DNA of 64,000 nt, from NCBI GenBank assembly GCA_028821775.1, contig JAPKFB010000010.1, positions 1 to 64,000 on the forward strand, given 5' to 3'. Below the pieces are notes generated by a model. It saw only the letters and a list, made by a program, of their open reading frames with translations. It made no database searches and was not told the origin of the DNA. Positions 52,966-63,394 of this stretch are shown here, piece after piece. Numbering within the stretch: the first letter of the stretch is position 1; each line of letters starts with the position of its first letter. This stretch comes from Roseibacillus sp. GTDB taxonomy: Bacteria > Verrucomicrobiota > Verrucomicrobiia > Verrucomicrobiales > Akkermansiaceae. The translations under genes and the position numbers were made by a program.

Positions 52966-54150
52966 TTAGTTGAGAAGCTGGGGAAGGAGGCCGGCGGAGA
53001 ACGATTTGGTGATCGCGGCCGAGAGAAGCGCGAGCACAATGCCCGAGATCAGAACGATCGCAACTTCGGTTGATTTAAGCATGACGAGGGAGGCAGTGCG
53101 GGCTCCGATCTTGGCGTAGGTTTGCATCTCACGTTCGCGCAGTCGGAAGGAGAGGAGGAAGACGAGGGCGGCGAGGGCAAAGGCCGTGAGACCGAGAAGG
53201 AGGAAGGCGGCGAAGGTCATCTTGCTGGTGGCGAAGAGGGTCTCGGTCAGTTGAGTGACGGCATCCAGAGGGATGACAAGCTGCCCGCTGGAAGACGGGC
53301 CTTGATAGGCTCCCAGAGCGAGAGCGCGGGATTTCTTGTCCTTGGGGATGAGAATGACGGAAGAGAGCGGGTAGTGCTCGGGATCGCCGTGAAAGTGGAA
53401 GGATGCGATGTTGTTCTCGGTCACCTCGTTGAATTCTACCACCGAGGCGTTGGCCTGGATGGAATTCCCTTCGCGCTTGCGCACTGCGTCCGCAGCGGTT
53501 GGGTTGGCCAGGTCCTGGTGACCATGCGCGAGACCTTCGATGACCCAGGTGGTCTTGAGATCGGCGAAGACCGCATCATCGTCCGGAGTGTGATTGGCGG
53601 CGAGGATGCCCGTGATGCGCATACGGAGGGGATAGACGCCGGCGAGATCGAATACGTTCTCAGGGGAAGAGGTGATCCGATCTCCGGGATGCAGATCGTT
53701 CCTGCGCGCAAGGCGAGCTCCGATCACGCAGTCGCCCAGGCGAGTGATCATGCGACCCTCCGCCACCGGGAGGGTGCGCGCATCGAAGTATGCGAGGGAG
53801 GTGCCGATGATGGGCGCCTCCTTTGCGTGGAAGCGGGCGTGGATTGGGATCGTGGTGCCGAAGCGCTCCTTGGCGAGCTTGGTGTAGGCGAGGTGCTTCA
53901 GGGAAGGGAGTTCCTGTGAAGTGAAGTAGAGGGCGTTGAGGGTGAGGTCGAGGGAGCTTCCCTTGGGGCCGAGGAGAAGGGGCGTGGAACGGGCGCGCTC
54001 CTGCAGGATGCGGGTGGACTCCGAAGTGAACACGTAGAGCGCGAGCGGAAGGTAAATCGTGAGGGCAATAGCGGCCACCAGGGTGAGGGTGCGGAGAGGC
54101 CGGTAGCTCAGGTGCTTCCAGCTCAGATAGGCAATGCCGCCGGCTCTCAT
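52966..54150 (-). CDS. MacB/FtsX-family ABC transporter permease
   Basis: A 394-aa membrane protein with the FtsX/MacB/LolC topology: TM1 near the N-terminus (TLTLVAAIALTIYLPLALYV), a ~250-residue periplasmic domain, then a C-terminal TM cluster (TFAAFLLLGLTAFALAALVF, VAIVLISGIVLALLSAA). FRLREREMQTYAKIGARTAS is the conserved cytoplasmic coupling loop. Such permeases usually act in lipoprotein extraction, export or mechanotransmission, not metal uptake. It overlaps the ATPase end by 4 bp and precedes the ZnuA-like gene by 16 bp. Confidence 0.85.
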   Translation of the reverse strand: MRAGGIAYLSWKHLSYRPLRTLTLVAAIALTIYLPLALYVFTSESTRILQERARSTPLLLGPKGSSLDLTLNALYFTSQELPSLKHLAYTKLAKERFGTTIPIHARFHAKEAPIIGTSLAYFDARTLPVAEGRMITRLGDCVIGARLARRNDLHPGDRITSSPENVFDLAGVYPLRMRITGILAANHTPDDDAVFADLKTTWVIEGLAHGHQDLANPTAADAVRKREGNSIQANASVVEFNEVTENNIASFHFHGDPEHYPLSSVILIPKDKKSRALALGAYQGPSSSGQLVIPLDAVTQLTETLFATSKMTFAAFLLLGLTAFALAALVFLLSFRLREREMQTYAKIGARTASLVMLKSTEVAIVLISGIVLALLSAAITKSFSAGLLPQLLN

Positions 54151-54818
54151 GAAGGGTCAGGGGCGAACTGGTTGAGATTCTCGAACTGCACGACCTCATC
54201 GAAGGCCTCAAGGAGGGCGAGATCGTGGGTCGCTACCACGAGGGTGCGATTGGCGACCTTGGCAAAGTTGACCATGAGGTCGAGGACCATGCGCTTGTTG
54301 GTGGGGTCGAGATTCCCGGTCGGTTCGTCGGCCAGCACAATGCGCGGATTGATGGAGAGGGCGCGGCAGATGGCGACGCGTTGGCGTTCACCATGAGAGA
54401 GGTTGTCGGGGCGCGTGTTCCAGTAGGGCCCGATCCCAGTTTCCTCTGCGAGTTTACGGGCCCGCTTCTCGAGGGCGTCGGGATCTGTCTGCAACCCAAG
54501 AAGACGAGGGAGCAGGATGTTCTCGCGCACGGTGAGGTGCTCAACGAGTTCGAACTCCTGGAAAATGAGGCCGATGTGGGAAAGACGATGAGTGGCACTT
54601 GCGGACGCTCCGAGCATACTGACCACGGTTCCATCGAGTTGGATGCGACCCTCTTGTGGTTGCAGAATGCCGGCGGCGAGATTGAGGAAGGTGGTTTTGC
54701 CGCACCCACTGGGACCAACGATGGCGGTGGCGCTTCCGGGGCTGCAGGCGAAGTGATCTATCCGCAGGCCGAAGGAACTGCGAGGGTAGGAGAAGACGAT
54801 TTCGTTGACAGTGAGCAC
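54147..54818 (-). CDS. LolD/MacB-type ABC ATPase
   Basis: A 223-aa ABC ATPase of the LolD/FtsE subgroup. Walker A is AIVGPSGCGKTTFLNLAAGI, the signature is NLSHGERQRVAICRAL, Walker B is RIVLADEPTGNLDP, and the switch His is in LVVATHDLALLEAF. It couples to the MacB-type permease encoded immediately downstream. It starts 6 bp after the stop of the membrane-protein gene. Confidence 0.92.
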   Translation of the reverse strand: MLTVNEIVFSYPRSSFGLRIDHFACSPGSATAIVGPSGCGKTTFLNLAAGILQPQEGRIQLDGTVVSMLGASASATHRLSHIGLIFQEFELVEHLTVRENILLPRLLGLQTDPDALEKRARKLAEETGIGPYWNTRPDNLSHGERQRVAICRALSINPRIVLADEPTGNLDPTNKRMVLDLMVNFAKVANRTLVVATHDLALLEAFDEVVQFENLNQFAPDPS

Positions 54819-54824
54819 AGAAGA

Positions 54825-56060
54825 TCAGGGGGCGGGGTCGCGTTCGCGGGCGTGCAACGTGAGCCCGGTGATTTTCCATGTTTCCTGCAGAGGCTCGATT
54901 TCAAAAGTTGCCTGATAGTGATTGGTACGATCGTGAAAGTGACCCCAGTGGCCGACGCGTCCGCTGACTTTCCAGGCACATTTCGTCAGGAATCCACGGC
55001 TGGACTTACTCGGAGTGGGGGATGAGGACTCGATCATGAGGTCTTGGACGCGAACTCGGGAGCCGTCCCGCTCGCGACTTTCGAGGGTGCGTTGGATTCC
55101 GAGGAAAATGGATTCGAGGGCCTCCCCGCCGACGACCTTGCTCAAAACGTCGTACTGCTTGCTTTGATCGCGATAGTCGAAAGCGTGGTAAACCCCTCGC
55201 AGGAGGGGATCAATAATCTCGGACGCGTGGGCTTCATCGAGGGCGTGGCCCCTGCCAGTCGGAGTATATTCAAAGGAGACGCGATCTTTCACGGCGGCCG
55301 CGGCGCCAGCAAGAACCCCGATTCCAACCAGGGCGAGGTTGGGCCGCCCTGTTTTGAGCAAGCGGAGGATGACGGGGATGGTGCAAAGAATGAGAGCGAT
55401 CGAGAGCCACGGAATTTTGATCGTGCTGAGATCGGGGGTTGGTGGGGCCTTGGGAGACTCGCGAGCTCCAAGTGGGTAACGACCGCGGATATTGAGAGAG
55501 GGTGCGAACTTGCTCAGGTTGAAGAAGCGGGTTTCCACCGCGTCAGCTACATTGATCGTAATGTAGGGCGCCTGGGCTGGGATGAGATCCCAGAAGAGGT
55601 CGATCGCCTGACTGAGATCGGTATTGGGAGCCGCGAAGACCACGCTGATGCGAAGATCGTTCACCGAAACCACAGCCTTCGGGTCGATGAGAGCAAACTC
55701 CTTGGCGTTGGGTTCGATGAAATGCACGCGATCGAGAGTGAACTCGATGGGCTCGTCCATTCTCGTAACGGGGCACTTCTTCGCCAAGAATTTGCTGATC
55801 GTGGGCTTAATGGCCTCCCGTTGTCTCGGGGTGAGGATGGAGTCTGCAGTCAGTCCCAAGTCGAGCCACTCCTGGAGGGCCAGCGGACTTACCACGAATT
55901 CTTTTTCCAATTGCCAGGCGTCGAGATAGAGGGACCCGCTGATGGTGGCCGGGGGCGGCGTAGCGGGGTCGTTCTGCGCGTTCAGAAAAGGCGAGAACAG
56001 TAAGCTGAGTGCGACCGCAGCTCGGAAGCCAGTGCGGGGGAGAGTGGGGGGAGACATCAA
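54825..56060 (-). CDS. Membrane protein of unknown function linked to the MacB-type ABC/ZnuA-like genes
   Basis: A 411-aa protein with a signal peptide (VALSLLFSPFLNAQ), an N-terminal extracytoplasmic domain (VSVNDLRISVVFAAPNTDLS, APYITINVADAVETRFFNLS), two TM helices around residues 212-252, and a second soluble domain. The latter ends with the strongly patterned segments CAWKVSGRVGHWGHFHDRTN, HYQATFEIEPLQ and WKITGLTLHARE. I have no family name for it, but the pattern looks like a conserved PVC membrane protein. It is the first gene of the operon and follows a TATAAT promoter overlapped by an inverted repeat. Confidence 0.72.
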   Translation of the reverse strand: MMSPPTLPRTGFRAAVALSLLFSPFLNAQNDPATPPPATISGSLYLDAWQLEKEFVVSPLALQEWLDLGLTADSILTPRQREAIKPTISKFLAKKCPVTRMDEPIEFTLDRVHFIEPNAKEFALIDPKAVVSVNDLRISVVFAAPNTDLSQAIDLFWDLIPAQAPYITINVADAVETRFFNLSKFAPSLNIRGRYPLGARESPKAPPTPDLSTIKIPWLSIALILCTIPVILRLLKTGRPNLALVGIGVLAGAAAAVKDRVSFEYTPTGRGHALDEAHASEIIDPLLRGVYHAFDYRDQSKQYDVLSKVVGGEALESIFLGIQRTLESRERDGSRVRVQDLMIESSSPTPSKSSRGFLTKCAWKVSGRVGHWGHFHDRTNHYQATFEIEPLQETWKITGLTLHARERDPAP

Positions 56061-56094
56061 GAGGACGGCTGGTGTAGCCAGATCAGAGCTGCCG

Positions 56095-56127
56095 CCTGAT
56101 TAGTATTATAAATGCCAAGTAATCAGG
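56095..56127 (-). promoter_or_regulatory. Promoter with overlapping 8+8 bp inverted repeat
   Basis: CCTGATTA (56095-56102) and TAATCAGG (56120-56127) form a perfect inverted repeat with a 17-bp spacer. Read on the minus strand, the spacer holds a consensus TATAAT (56105-56110), about 45 bp from the ATG at 56060; a weak TTGCCC or CTTGCC precedes it at about 15-16 bp. The arrangement is that of a repressor site covering a promoter. The rest of the 340-bp divergent gap, up to 56399, should also contain the promoter of the DUF1549 gene, which I could not pinpoint. Confidence 0.55.
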
Positions 56128-56399
56128 GCAAGCAATTGGGGGCGATCGCGCCCATGCAGCGGGAAAGTTGTTCACATGATGACGATTTTGGTGCGGCCGT
56201 GAATTATTTGGAGGGAAAATGCAGAAATCGGACCACCTGATCCGGGTTGGGGGGAATAGTCCAGTGAAGAGGTTGGATCCCGGATTCAGCTCGTATGACG
56301 GATCGATTGAGAGGTTTCGCTCTTGGCGCGAGTAGTTTAGGGTAGTTGGCTTGTAAGTCTCCTTCAGCACTGGCAACTTGGCACGCCTTCAATATTTCC

Positions 56400-59300
56400 A
56401 TGAGTCTCTTGAATAAAATTTCCCCGTCGCTGAGCTTAGCGGCGGTGCTCTCGACCGGGGCTCTCTTGGGAGCTGATATAGATTCCGAGGACCGTCCGGT
56501 CAGCTACTGGAACGACATTCGGCCGCTTCTGCAGGCGAGTTGCCAGGGATGCCACCAACCGGCGAAGGCGAAGGGGGATTATATCCTGACCGACGTGCCT
56601 CGCTTGATCGCGGGTGGTGAGAGTGAGGAGCCGGTCGTGATACCGACCAAGCCGGATGAGAGTTATTTCCTTGAGCAGATCACACCCAAGGATGGAAAGG
56701 CAGAGATGCCTCCGAAGGATGCACCTCTTCATGAGACCGAGATTGCACTGATCAAGCGTTGGATCGCGGAAGGGGCGATCGATGATACTCCTGAGAATGC
56801 GCATCAGCGCTACGACATGGAACACCCACCGGTCTATGCAGTGCCGCCGGTGGTGACTTCGCTCGATTACTCTCCCGATGGATCGCAGATTGCGGTGGCA
56901 GGTTTTCACGAAGTGCTCGTGCACAAGTCGGATGGCAGTGGTCTGATCGCGCGGCTGGTGGGACTTTCGGAGCGGATCGAGAGTGTGAAGTTTTCTCCTG
57001 ACGGCACGATGCTGGCAGTGACGGGCGGGCTGCCCGGACGAATGGGCGAAGTCCAGGTGTGGGACGTGGCGAAGAAGAAGCTCAAGGTGTCTGTGCCGGT
57101 GACCTATGACACCGTCTACGGCGCGAGTTGGTCCCCTGACAACACGCTGGTGGCCTTTGGATGTGGGGACAACACCCTGCGTGCGATCAAGGTCTCCAAT
57201 GGAAAGCAGGTTCTCTTCATGGGGGGACACAACGACTGGGTGCTCGACACGGTGTTCTCCCGCGACGGGAAAGAAGTGATCAGCGTGGGGCGTGACATGA
57301 CAGCCAAGCACACTGAGTTGGAGACCGAGCGCCTCATCGACAACCTGACCTCGATCACGCCGGGTGCCTTGAAGGGCGGAATCACGGCGGTGGCGGGTCA
57401 CCCCATGAAGGATGAAGTTCTCGTCGGGGGATCCGATGGAGTGCCACAGATCTTCCGTCTAAAGCGACAGACAGTCCGAAAAATTGGAGACAATGCCAAC
57501 GTGGTGCGGAAATTCCCAGCGATGAAGGGGCGCATCTGGGATGTGGCTTTCAGCGCCGATGGTAAGCGGGTGGCGGCGGTGAGCAGTCTAAATGGCTCGG
57601 GTTCGATCCACATCTACTCCGCAGAGTACAGCAGTGATATTCCCGGAGACATTCGCAAGATTTTTGACAAGACTCCAAATGCGCAGGAAAAGGAGAAGCT
57701 CGCCGAATACTGGGGGCGGGAGGTGAAACTTCTGCACGGAATTGACGTGCCCGAAACGGAAATGTTTTCGGTGGCCTTCTCGCCCGATGGCACGAAGCTG
57801 GCCGCTGCGGGGGCGGACGGGATGATCCGATTTGTCGAATTGGAGATTGGGAATATTTCCAAGACCCTGATGCCTGTTCCGGTGGAAGGGAAAAAGGAAG
57901 TGGCCGCAGTCGAGAGAGGAGCGCAGAAGCCCCTGAATCGGAAGCGTGGCAAGCACGCGGAACCCACCGAACGCAAATTTTCCCCGCATGAGATTGCGAG
58001 CCTGCAGGTCGAGCCCAGGGAGATCGCGTTCACTTCTTCAAATGAGTATGCGCACATCTTGGTTACCGCCACCCTGAAAAATGGGGGCAGGGCTGATGTC
58101 ACCCGCCAGGTCGTGGTGGAATCCGCGACCGGCTTGGTCGAAGTCAGCGCGCACGGGTTGGTGCAACCGGTGCGGGATGGACAGGGGGAGTTTGTGCTGA
58201 TCCTCGGGGAGCAGAAGGTCCACGTGCCGGTGAAGGTGGCGGGGAGTCTCGGCATCAAAGTGCCCGATTACGTGCGGGATGTGAAGCCCGTGATCAGTCG
58301 GATGGGATGCGACGCGGGAACCTGTCACGGGGCCAAGGATGGCAAGAACGGCTTTAAGCTTTCCCTGCGAGGCTACGATCCCATCTATGATGTGCGTGCC
58401 TTTACGGATGATATTTCCGCCCGGCGAGTGAACTATGCGTCGCCCGATGACAGCTTGATGTTGCTGAAGGCCACGGGTGCGGTGCCACATGAAGGACAGC
58501 AGGTGACCCAGCCCTACTCTGAGTATTACCGGTTGATTCGGGATTGGATTGCGAATGGAGCAGAGCTCAAGGATCACAAGAAAGTGGTGAAGAGCATCGA
58601 GGTGTTCCCGAAGAATCCGGTCATTCAGGATGTGGGCGGCCAGCAGCAAATCCGGGTGGTGGCGACCTATCTGGACGGATCGAAGCGCGATGTGACGCGG
58701 GAGTCGTTCGTGGAAAGCGCCAATCAGGATGTCGCGATGCACGATGACTTCGCACTGATGAATACCCTGCGCCGCGGGGAAGCTCCGGTCCTTGCGCGCT
58801 ACGAAGGATCCTACGCGGCGACAACGCTCACCGTGATGGGGGATCGCAGTGGCTTTGAGTGGAAGGAGCAGCCCGCGATCAACGGGGTCGACAAGTTCGT
58901 GGCCAACAAGTGGAAGCGCATGAAGATTCTGCCCAGCGGGCTTTGCACCGACGAAGAATTTTTCCGTCGCATTCATCTCGATCTCATCGGGCTCCCGCCA
59001 AATCCACTGGTGCTGCAGCTCTTCCTCCTGGATGAGACTCCGAGCGAGGAGAAGCGGGCCGGGGTTGTTGACGACCTCATTGGCTCGCCTGATTTCGTCG
59101 AGCACTGGACCAACAAGTGGGCGGACATGCTGATGGTGAACAGCAAGTTCCTCGGTGGGGAAGGGGCCAAGATTTATCGGGAGTGGATCCGCGGGGAAGT
59201 GGAGAAGAACACGCCCTACAATAAATTCGTGCACAAGATCCTGACCGCGACTGGATCGAACAAGGAGAACCCGCCGGCCTCCTACTTCAAGATCCACCGG

Positions 59301-61526
59301 GAGGCTGATCTCTTGATGGAGAACACCACCCACCTTTTCCTCTCCACGCGCTTCAACTGCAACAAGTGTCACGATCATCCTTTCGAACGCTGGACTCAGG
59401 ATCAATACATGGAAATCGCGGCCTACTTCGCCCAGGTGAAGTTGGAGGCCGACGGCAAGAACAGCGGGAAGAACAAGATCGGGGGAACTGCGGTGGAGGG
59501 CGCCAAGCCCCTCTACGAGATTGCCACGGACCTGGCCGAAGGGGAACTGAAGCATGAACGCACCGGCGTGATCACTGCTCCCTCCTTTCCCTATCCGGTG
59601 AGCTTTGAGAAACCCACGGCGTCCCCTGGTCAGAAGACGACGCGCCGCGAAGAACTTGCAGCCTGGATCACGGCGGGGGACAACGACTATTTTGCGATGA
59701 GCTATGCAAACCGGATCTGGGGTTACCTTCTGGGAACCGGTGTGATTGAGCCTCTCGATGACATCCGGGCGGGTAATCCGCCCACGAACCCTGAATTGTT
59801 GAACTGGCTTACCGCCGAGTTCGTAAAAAGCAACTTCGATGTGCAGAAGCTCATGGCGGTGATCTGCAAGTCGCGCACCTATCAGCTTTCCCTCGCGACC
59901 AACAAGTGGAACGAGGATGACGAAGTTAACTTTTCGCATGCCAAGGCCCGTCGTCTTCCGGCCGAGGTGCTCTATGACGCGGTGTATGCGGTAACGGGTA
60001 CCACGCCGAAAATCCCCGGAGTGAAAGCAGGGACGCGGGCGAACATGCTTGATGCCCGACGGGACTTGAAGAGCGGACTGCTCGCCACCCTTGGCCGCCC
60101 CAGTCGGGAGAGCGCTTGCGAGTGCGATCGCTCCAATGATGTGCAACTCGGTGCGGTGATGGCGCTCTTGAGCGGTCCTGAAATCGCGGAGGCCGTGGGG
60201 GACAGCAAGAATGCGATTGCCAAGTTGGTGACCAAGACCGCGGACGACAACGAGCTCATCCGGGAGATTTATCTACGGGTTCTCTGTCGGAAGCCGAGCA
60301 AGGGCGAGGAGTCGGTCATTCTGTCGAACTGGGCGCTCATTCAATCCGATCATGAGAATATGGTGGCGGACTTGGCGAAACGAGAGGAGGCCTGGCTCCC
60401 GGTTCGTGATGAGCGGGAAGGAATGCGATTGAAGAGCATCGAGGGGGCCAAGATGGATCTTAGCGCCTATGAGTCGAAGCACGAGGCGGAGCGGAAGCGT
60501 CTGGCCGACGAGCGCAGCAAAGCCATCGAGGCTGCCAAGAAAGCGGTCACTGACTACGAGGCCCTCCTGCCGAAGAAAGCGGAGGAGTTTGAGTCCGGTG
60601 CGAAGGGGGTGGAGATGGGAACGAAGTGGCATCTGGTGACTCCGGGAACTGCCACCACTTCAGACAAATCGAAGGTGGAGATTCTGCCTGATGGCTCGGT
60701 GCGGGGCTCTGGCAAGGAACGAGTGTTCGACTATCTGGTGACCGGGCAGACCAAGCTCCCCAAGATTACGGGAATCATGATCGAAGTCGTGCCGGATCCT
60801 TCCTTCCGAGGCGCGGGCGCCGGGCTGAACCCCGACGGAAATCTGGTTCTCACCGAACTTCAGGCTCGTTGGATGAAGTTCGGGGAAGGGGAGAAGGAGG
60901 TGGAAATTGCCTTCAGCGATGCCAAGGCAACCTTCAATCAGAAGGACTTCGATGTGAAGCGGGCCTTCGATGGAAATCTCGATAAGGGGAACAAGGCCTG
61001 GGCGCTCTCCGGTGCCAACCTGCAGCTGACCCAACGGGCGACCTTCAAGCTGAAGGACGCTGTGACTGGCGAACCAGAGGGCGTGAAACTCACGGTCGGG
61101 CTCCTTTGCCGCTATCAGCAGTATCCGGTCGGGCGTTTCCGTATTTATGTCACCAGTGACGCTGACCCTCTGTCCTTTGGCGTTCCGGCCCATATTGCGA
61201 AGACGATAGCCGCAGAGCCCGCGTCCCGGAGCGAAGAGGAGAAGAAGGTCTTTGCGGCCTGGGTCGGTGAAAGCGACGCGGAGTTTCAGAAGCGGCGCTT
61301 CGGCGTGAAGGGGAATGATGCTCCCATTCCTCCCGACAAAAAGATGGAAGAACTCAAGAAGGCCCTCGTTTACGCGGAGACGCCGATCGAAGTGGACCCC
61401 AAACTCATCAAATTCCGGTCCGAAGTGGCGATGAGCGCCGCTCAGGCCAAGAATCCTCGTTTGACCGCCGCCCAGGACCTGACTTGGGCGTTGATCAACA
61501 ACCCTGCTTTCCTGTTTAATCACTGA
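56400..61526 (+). CDS. Large secreted cytochrome / WD40 / DUF1549-DUF1553 protein
   Basis: The start is the ATG at 56400 ([20 protein letters not shown]), giving 1708 aa. In order: a signal peptide; a PSCyt1 domain with haem motif CQGCH at 48-52; WD40 repeats ([40 protein letters not shown]); a BIG2-like domain; a second cytochrome-like motif with unusual CX4CH spacing ([13 protein letters not shown], about 637); DUF1549 ([18 protein letters not shown]); a third haem motif [12 protein letters not shown] near 987; DUF1553 ([20 protein letters not shown] and following); and a C-terminal helical plus discoidin-like region. Such proteins pair with DUF1501 partners in Planctomycetes and Verrucomicrobia, with a suggested but unproven role in polysaccharide metabolism. 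Confidence 0.92.
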   Translation: MSLLNKISPSLSLAAVLSTGALLGADIDSEDRPVSYWNDIRPLLQASCQGCHQPAKAKGDYILTDVPRLIAGGESEEPVVIPTKPDESYFLEQITPKDGKAEMPPKDAPLHETEIALIKRWIAEGAIDDTPENAHQRYDMEHPPVYAVPPVVTSLDYSPDGSQIAVAGFHEVLVHKSDGSGLIARLVGLSERIESVKFSPDGTMLAVTGGLPGRMGEVQVWDVAKKKLKVSVPVTYDTVYGASWSPDNTLVAFGCGDNTLRAIKVSNGKQVLFMGGHNDWVLDTVFSRDGKEVISVGRDMTAKHTELETERLIDNLTSITPGALKGGITAVAGHPMKDEVLVGGSDGVPQIFRLKRQTVRKIGDNANVVRKFPAMKGRIWDVAFSADGKRVAAVSSLNGSGSIHIYSAEYSSDIPGDIRKIFDKTPNAQEKEKLAEYWGREVKLLHGIDVPETEMFSVAFSPDGTKLAAAGADGMIRFVELEIGNISKTLMPVPVEGKKEVAAVERGAQKPLNRKRGKHAEPTERKFSPHEIASLQVEPREIAFTSSNEYAHILVTATLKNGGRADVTRQVVVESATGLVEVSAHGLVQPVRDGQGEFVLILGEQKVHVPVKVAGSLGIKVPDYVRDVKPVISRMGCDAGTCHGAKDGKNGFKLSLRGYDPIYDVRAFTDDISARRVNYASPDDSLMLLKATGAVPHEGQQVTQPYSEYYRLIRDWIANGAELKDHKKVVKSIEVFPKNPVIQDVGGQQQIRVVATYLDGSKRDVTRESFVESANQDVAMHDDFALMNTLRRGEAPVLARYEGSYAATTLTVMGDRSGFEWKEQPAINGVDKFVANKWKRMKILPSGLCTDEEFFRRIHLDLIGLPPNPLVLQLFLLDETPSEEKRAGVVDDLIGSPDFVEHWTNKWADMLMVNSKFLGGEGAKIYREWIRGEVEKNTPYNKFVHKILTATGSNKENPPASYFKIHREADLLMENTTHLFLSTRFNCNKCHDHPFERWTQDQYMEIAAYFAQVKLEADGKNSGKNKIGGTAVEGAKPLYEIATDLAEGELKHERTGVITAPSFPYPVSFEKPTASPGQKTTRREELAAWITAGDNDYFAMSYANRIWGYLLGTGVIEPLDDIRAGNPPTNPELLNWLTAEFVKSNFDVQKLMAVICKSRTYQLSLATNKWNEDDEVNFSHAKARRLPAEVLYDAVYAVTGTTPKIPGVKAGTRANMLDARRDLKSGLLATLGRPSRESACECDRSNDVQLGAVMALLSGPEIAEAVGDSKNAIAKLVTKTADDNELIREIYLRVLCRKPSKGEESVILSNWALIQSDHENMVADLAKREEAWLPVRDEREGMRLKSIEGAKMDLSAYESKHEAERKRLADERSKAIEAAKKAVTDYEALLPKKAEEFESGAKGVEMGTKWHLVTPGTATTSDKSKVEILPDGSVRGSGKERVFDYLVTGQTKLPKITGIMIEVVPDPSFRGAGAGLNPDGNLVLTELQARWMKFGEGEKEVEIAFSDAKATFNQKDFDVKRAFDGNLDKGNKAWALSGANLQLTQRATFKLKDAVTGEPEGVKLTVGLLCRYQQYPVGRFRIYVTSDADPLSFGVPAHIAKTIAAEPASRSEEEKKVFAAWVGESDAEFQKRRFGVKGNDAPIPPDKKMEELKKALVYAETPIEVDPKLIKFRSEVAMSAAQAKNPRLTAAQDLTWALINNPAFLFNH

Positions 61527-61570
61527 AACAAGTCGAAGGCCTCGTGGTCTTCACGCAACCAGCTAATTCC

Positions 61571-63040
61571 ATGTTCCGATTTAAAGGCGCCAAAGGGCGC
61601 GATTTGTGCGATTCGCATCTTGGCAATTCTCGCCGCGACTTCCTCCGAGTAGGCGGAGCCGGGATGATGGGAATGACCCTCAACAATATTCTTGCCGCCC
61701 AGGACCAGTCGAAGGGCAGTTCGCTGGAAGGCAAGGATGGCTGGGGTAAGGCGAAGAGTGTGATCCTGCTCTACCTGCAGGGCGGGCCGAGCCATCTCGA
61801 CCTTTGGGATCCCAAGGAAAACGTGCCTGATAAGATCAGGAGTTCCTTCAAGACCATTCCGACTAAGATTCCGGGGATTCACTTCACGGAAGTGCTTCCG
61901 AAGCTCGCCAAGGTGAACGACAAGTTCACCACCATCCGGTCGATGAGCTATACCCCCAACGGGCTCTTCAACCACACCGCTGCGATCTACCAGATCATGA
62001 CCGGCTACACGACCGACAAGGTGAGTCCTTCAGGTCAACTGGAACCGCCTTCGCCGAAAGACTTCCCAAACTTCGGAGCCAACATCGTGCGCCTGAAACC
62101 GACCGACGAACCGATGCTTCCCTTTGTCATGCTGCCCCGCCCGCTGCAGGAGAGCAACGTGGTCGGGAAAGGGGGAACGGCCGGCTTCCTCGGCAAGGCC
62201 TTCGACCCCTACTACCTCTATCCGGCCGGGGATGACATGAACATGAAGAAGATGGACAACATCAAGGTCGATGATCTTCAACTTCGCCCCGAAGTGTTCT
62301 CCACCCGTCTTCGCCGGCGCGCATCCCTGCGCCAGGCCATTGAGGATCAAATGCCGACCATCGAGAAGGCGGTCGAGAAATACAATTTGGACAACTACTA
62401 CGATCAGGCTCTGAACCTGATTGTCTCAGGGCGTGCGCGTAAAGCGTTCGATCTTGAAGCGGAGAATGATGCGACCCGTGATCGATATGGGCGCAATACC
62501 TTTGGACAGAGCTGTCTCCTCGCGCGCCGTCTGGTGGAAGCCGGCACGCGGGTGGTCGAGGTGGTTTGGCCCAAGGTGGCCAACTCCGACAACCATTCGT
62601 GGGATCACCACAAGGACCTCACCAAGCGCATGGGGACGCAGTCCGGACCCATGCTCGATGGTGGACTCGCGACTCTCTTCGAGGATCTCGAGGAGCGCGG
62701 AATGCTTGACGAGACCTTGGTGGTCGCAATTGGTGAGTTCGGCCGTGCCCCGGAGAAGGGAGTGAGCACCTCCGGAAACGGCAATAGCGCCGACGGTCGT
62801 GATCACTGGCCGTATTGTTACACCTCCGTGATCGGTGGAGCGGGGATCAAGCGGGGCTATGTGCATGGCAAGTCTGACAAGACGGGTTCTGCGCCGCTGG
62901 AAGAGCCCGTTCACCCGATGGAGATCCTCGCGACAATTTATCATAGCATCGGCATCGATCCCGGAACCATCGTGCACAACCACTTGAATCAACCACGCGA
63001 GTTGGTGAAGGCGGCGGCGGTCGGAAAGCTCTTTGCCTAA
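61571..63040 (+). CDS. DUF1501 family secreted protein (Tat substrate)
   Basis: The start is the ATG at 61571 ([20 protein letters not shown]), giving 489 aa. A Tat signal ([17 protein letters not shown]) leads into the DUF1501 sulfatase/phosphatase-like fold: [71 protein letters not shown] and [15 protein letters not shown]. These His/Asp residues sit where alkaline-phosphatase-superfamily members bind metal, but the nucleophile is not obvious. It follows the DUF1549 gene by 44 bp, the standard PVC pairing, so the two probably act together in the envelope. Confidence 0.92.
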   Translation: MFRFKGAKGRDLCDSHLGNSRRDFLRVGGAGMMGMTLNNILAAQDQSKGSSLEGKDGWGKAKSVILLYLQGGPSHLDLWDPKENVPDKIRSSFKTIPTKIPGIHFTEVLPKLAKVNDKFTTIRSMSYTPNGLFNHTAAIYQIMTGYTTDKVSPSGQLEPPSPKDFPNFGANIVRLKPTDEPMLPFVMLPRPLQESNVVGKGGTAGFLGKAFDPYYLYPAGDDMNMKKMDNIKVDDLQLRPEVFSTRLRRRASLRQAIEDQMPTIEKAVEKYNLDNYYDQALNLIVSGRARKAFDLEAENDATRDRYGRNTFGQSCLLARRLVEAGTRVVEVVWPKVANSDNHSWDHHKDLTKRMGTQSGPMLDGGLATLFEDLEERGMLDETLVVAIGEFGRAPEKGVSTSGNGNSADGRDHWPYCYTSVIGGAGIKRGYVHGKSDKTGSAPLEEPVHPMEILATIYHSIGIDPGTIVHNHLNQPRELVKAAAVGKLFA

Positions 63041-63394
63041 CAGGAACTTGGCTTTCTCCGCCGCGCTCTGCCGCGCCGCACTGAGGGAAGTCTTGTGGCA
63101 GGAAATCCAATTACCAGGGACAAACAGTCGAAGAGGCGGTCCGTCGGGTGGAATCTATTGAGTGCGTTCAACAGGCTGTCAGGACGCCCCTTGTTCTCAG
63201 TCAGGGCTTTTTCGAACACAAAAGGTCATCGCGCTTTCTCGTCGAGACTCAGCGCGACGACGGGTGCGGAGCACGAAGGAATGGAAGAGAGAGAAAGGCC
63301 TCTGTCACCCTCGGGTTTTAGGGGTTGACTGGGCGACCAGTTGATTCCTGGAGATCTTGCCTGAAGAGGGCGCCAGACCGGAGGAGATCCTGTT
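63041..63394. other. Gap between the DUF1501 and mrp genes
   Basis: 354 bp between convergent genes. Short plus-strand ORFs here have no recognisable protein character. No strong stem with a T-run was found, and no RNA gene was recognised. Confidence 0.35.

Noticed and set aside
58038-60146. 702-aa minus-strand ORF opposite the DUF1549 gene
   Set aside because: It lies entirely antisense to a well-supported 1708-aa gene, has no recognisable domain and a biased His/Arg/Leu composition, as expected of a shadow frame in GC-rich DNA.
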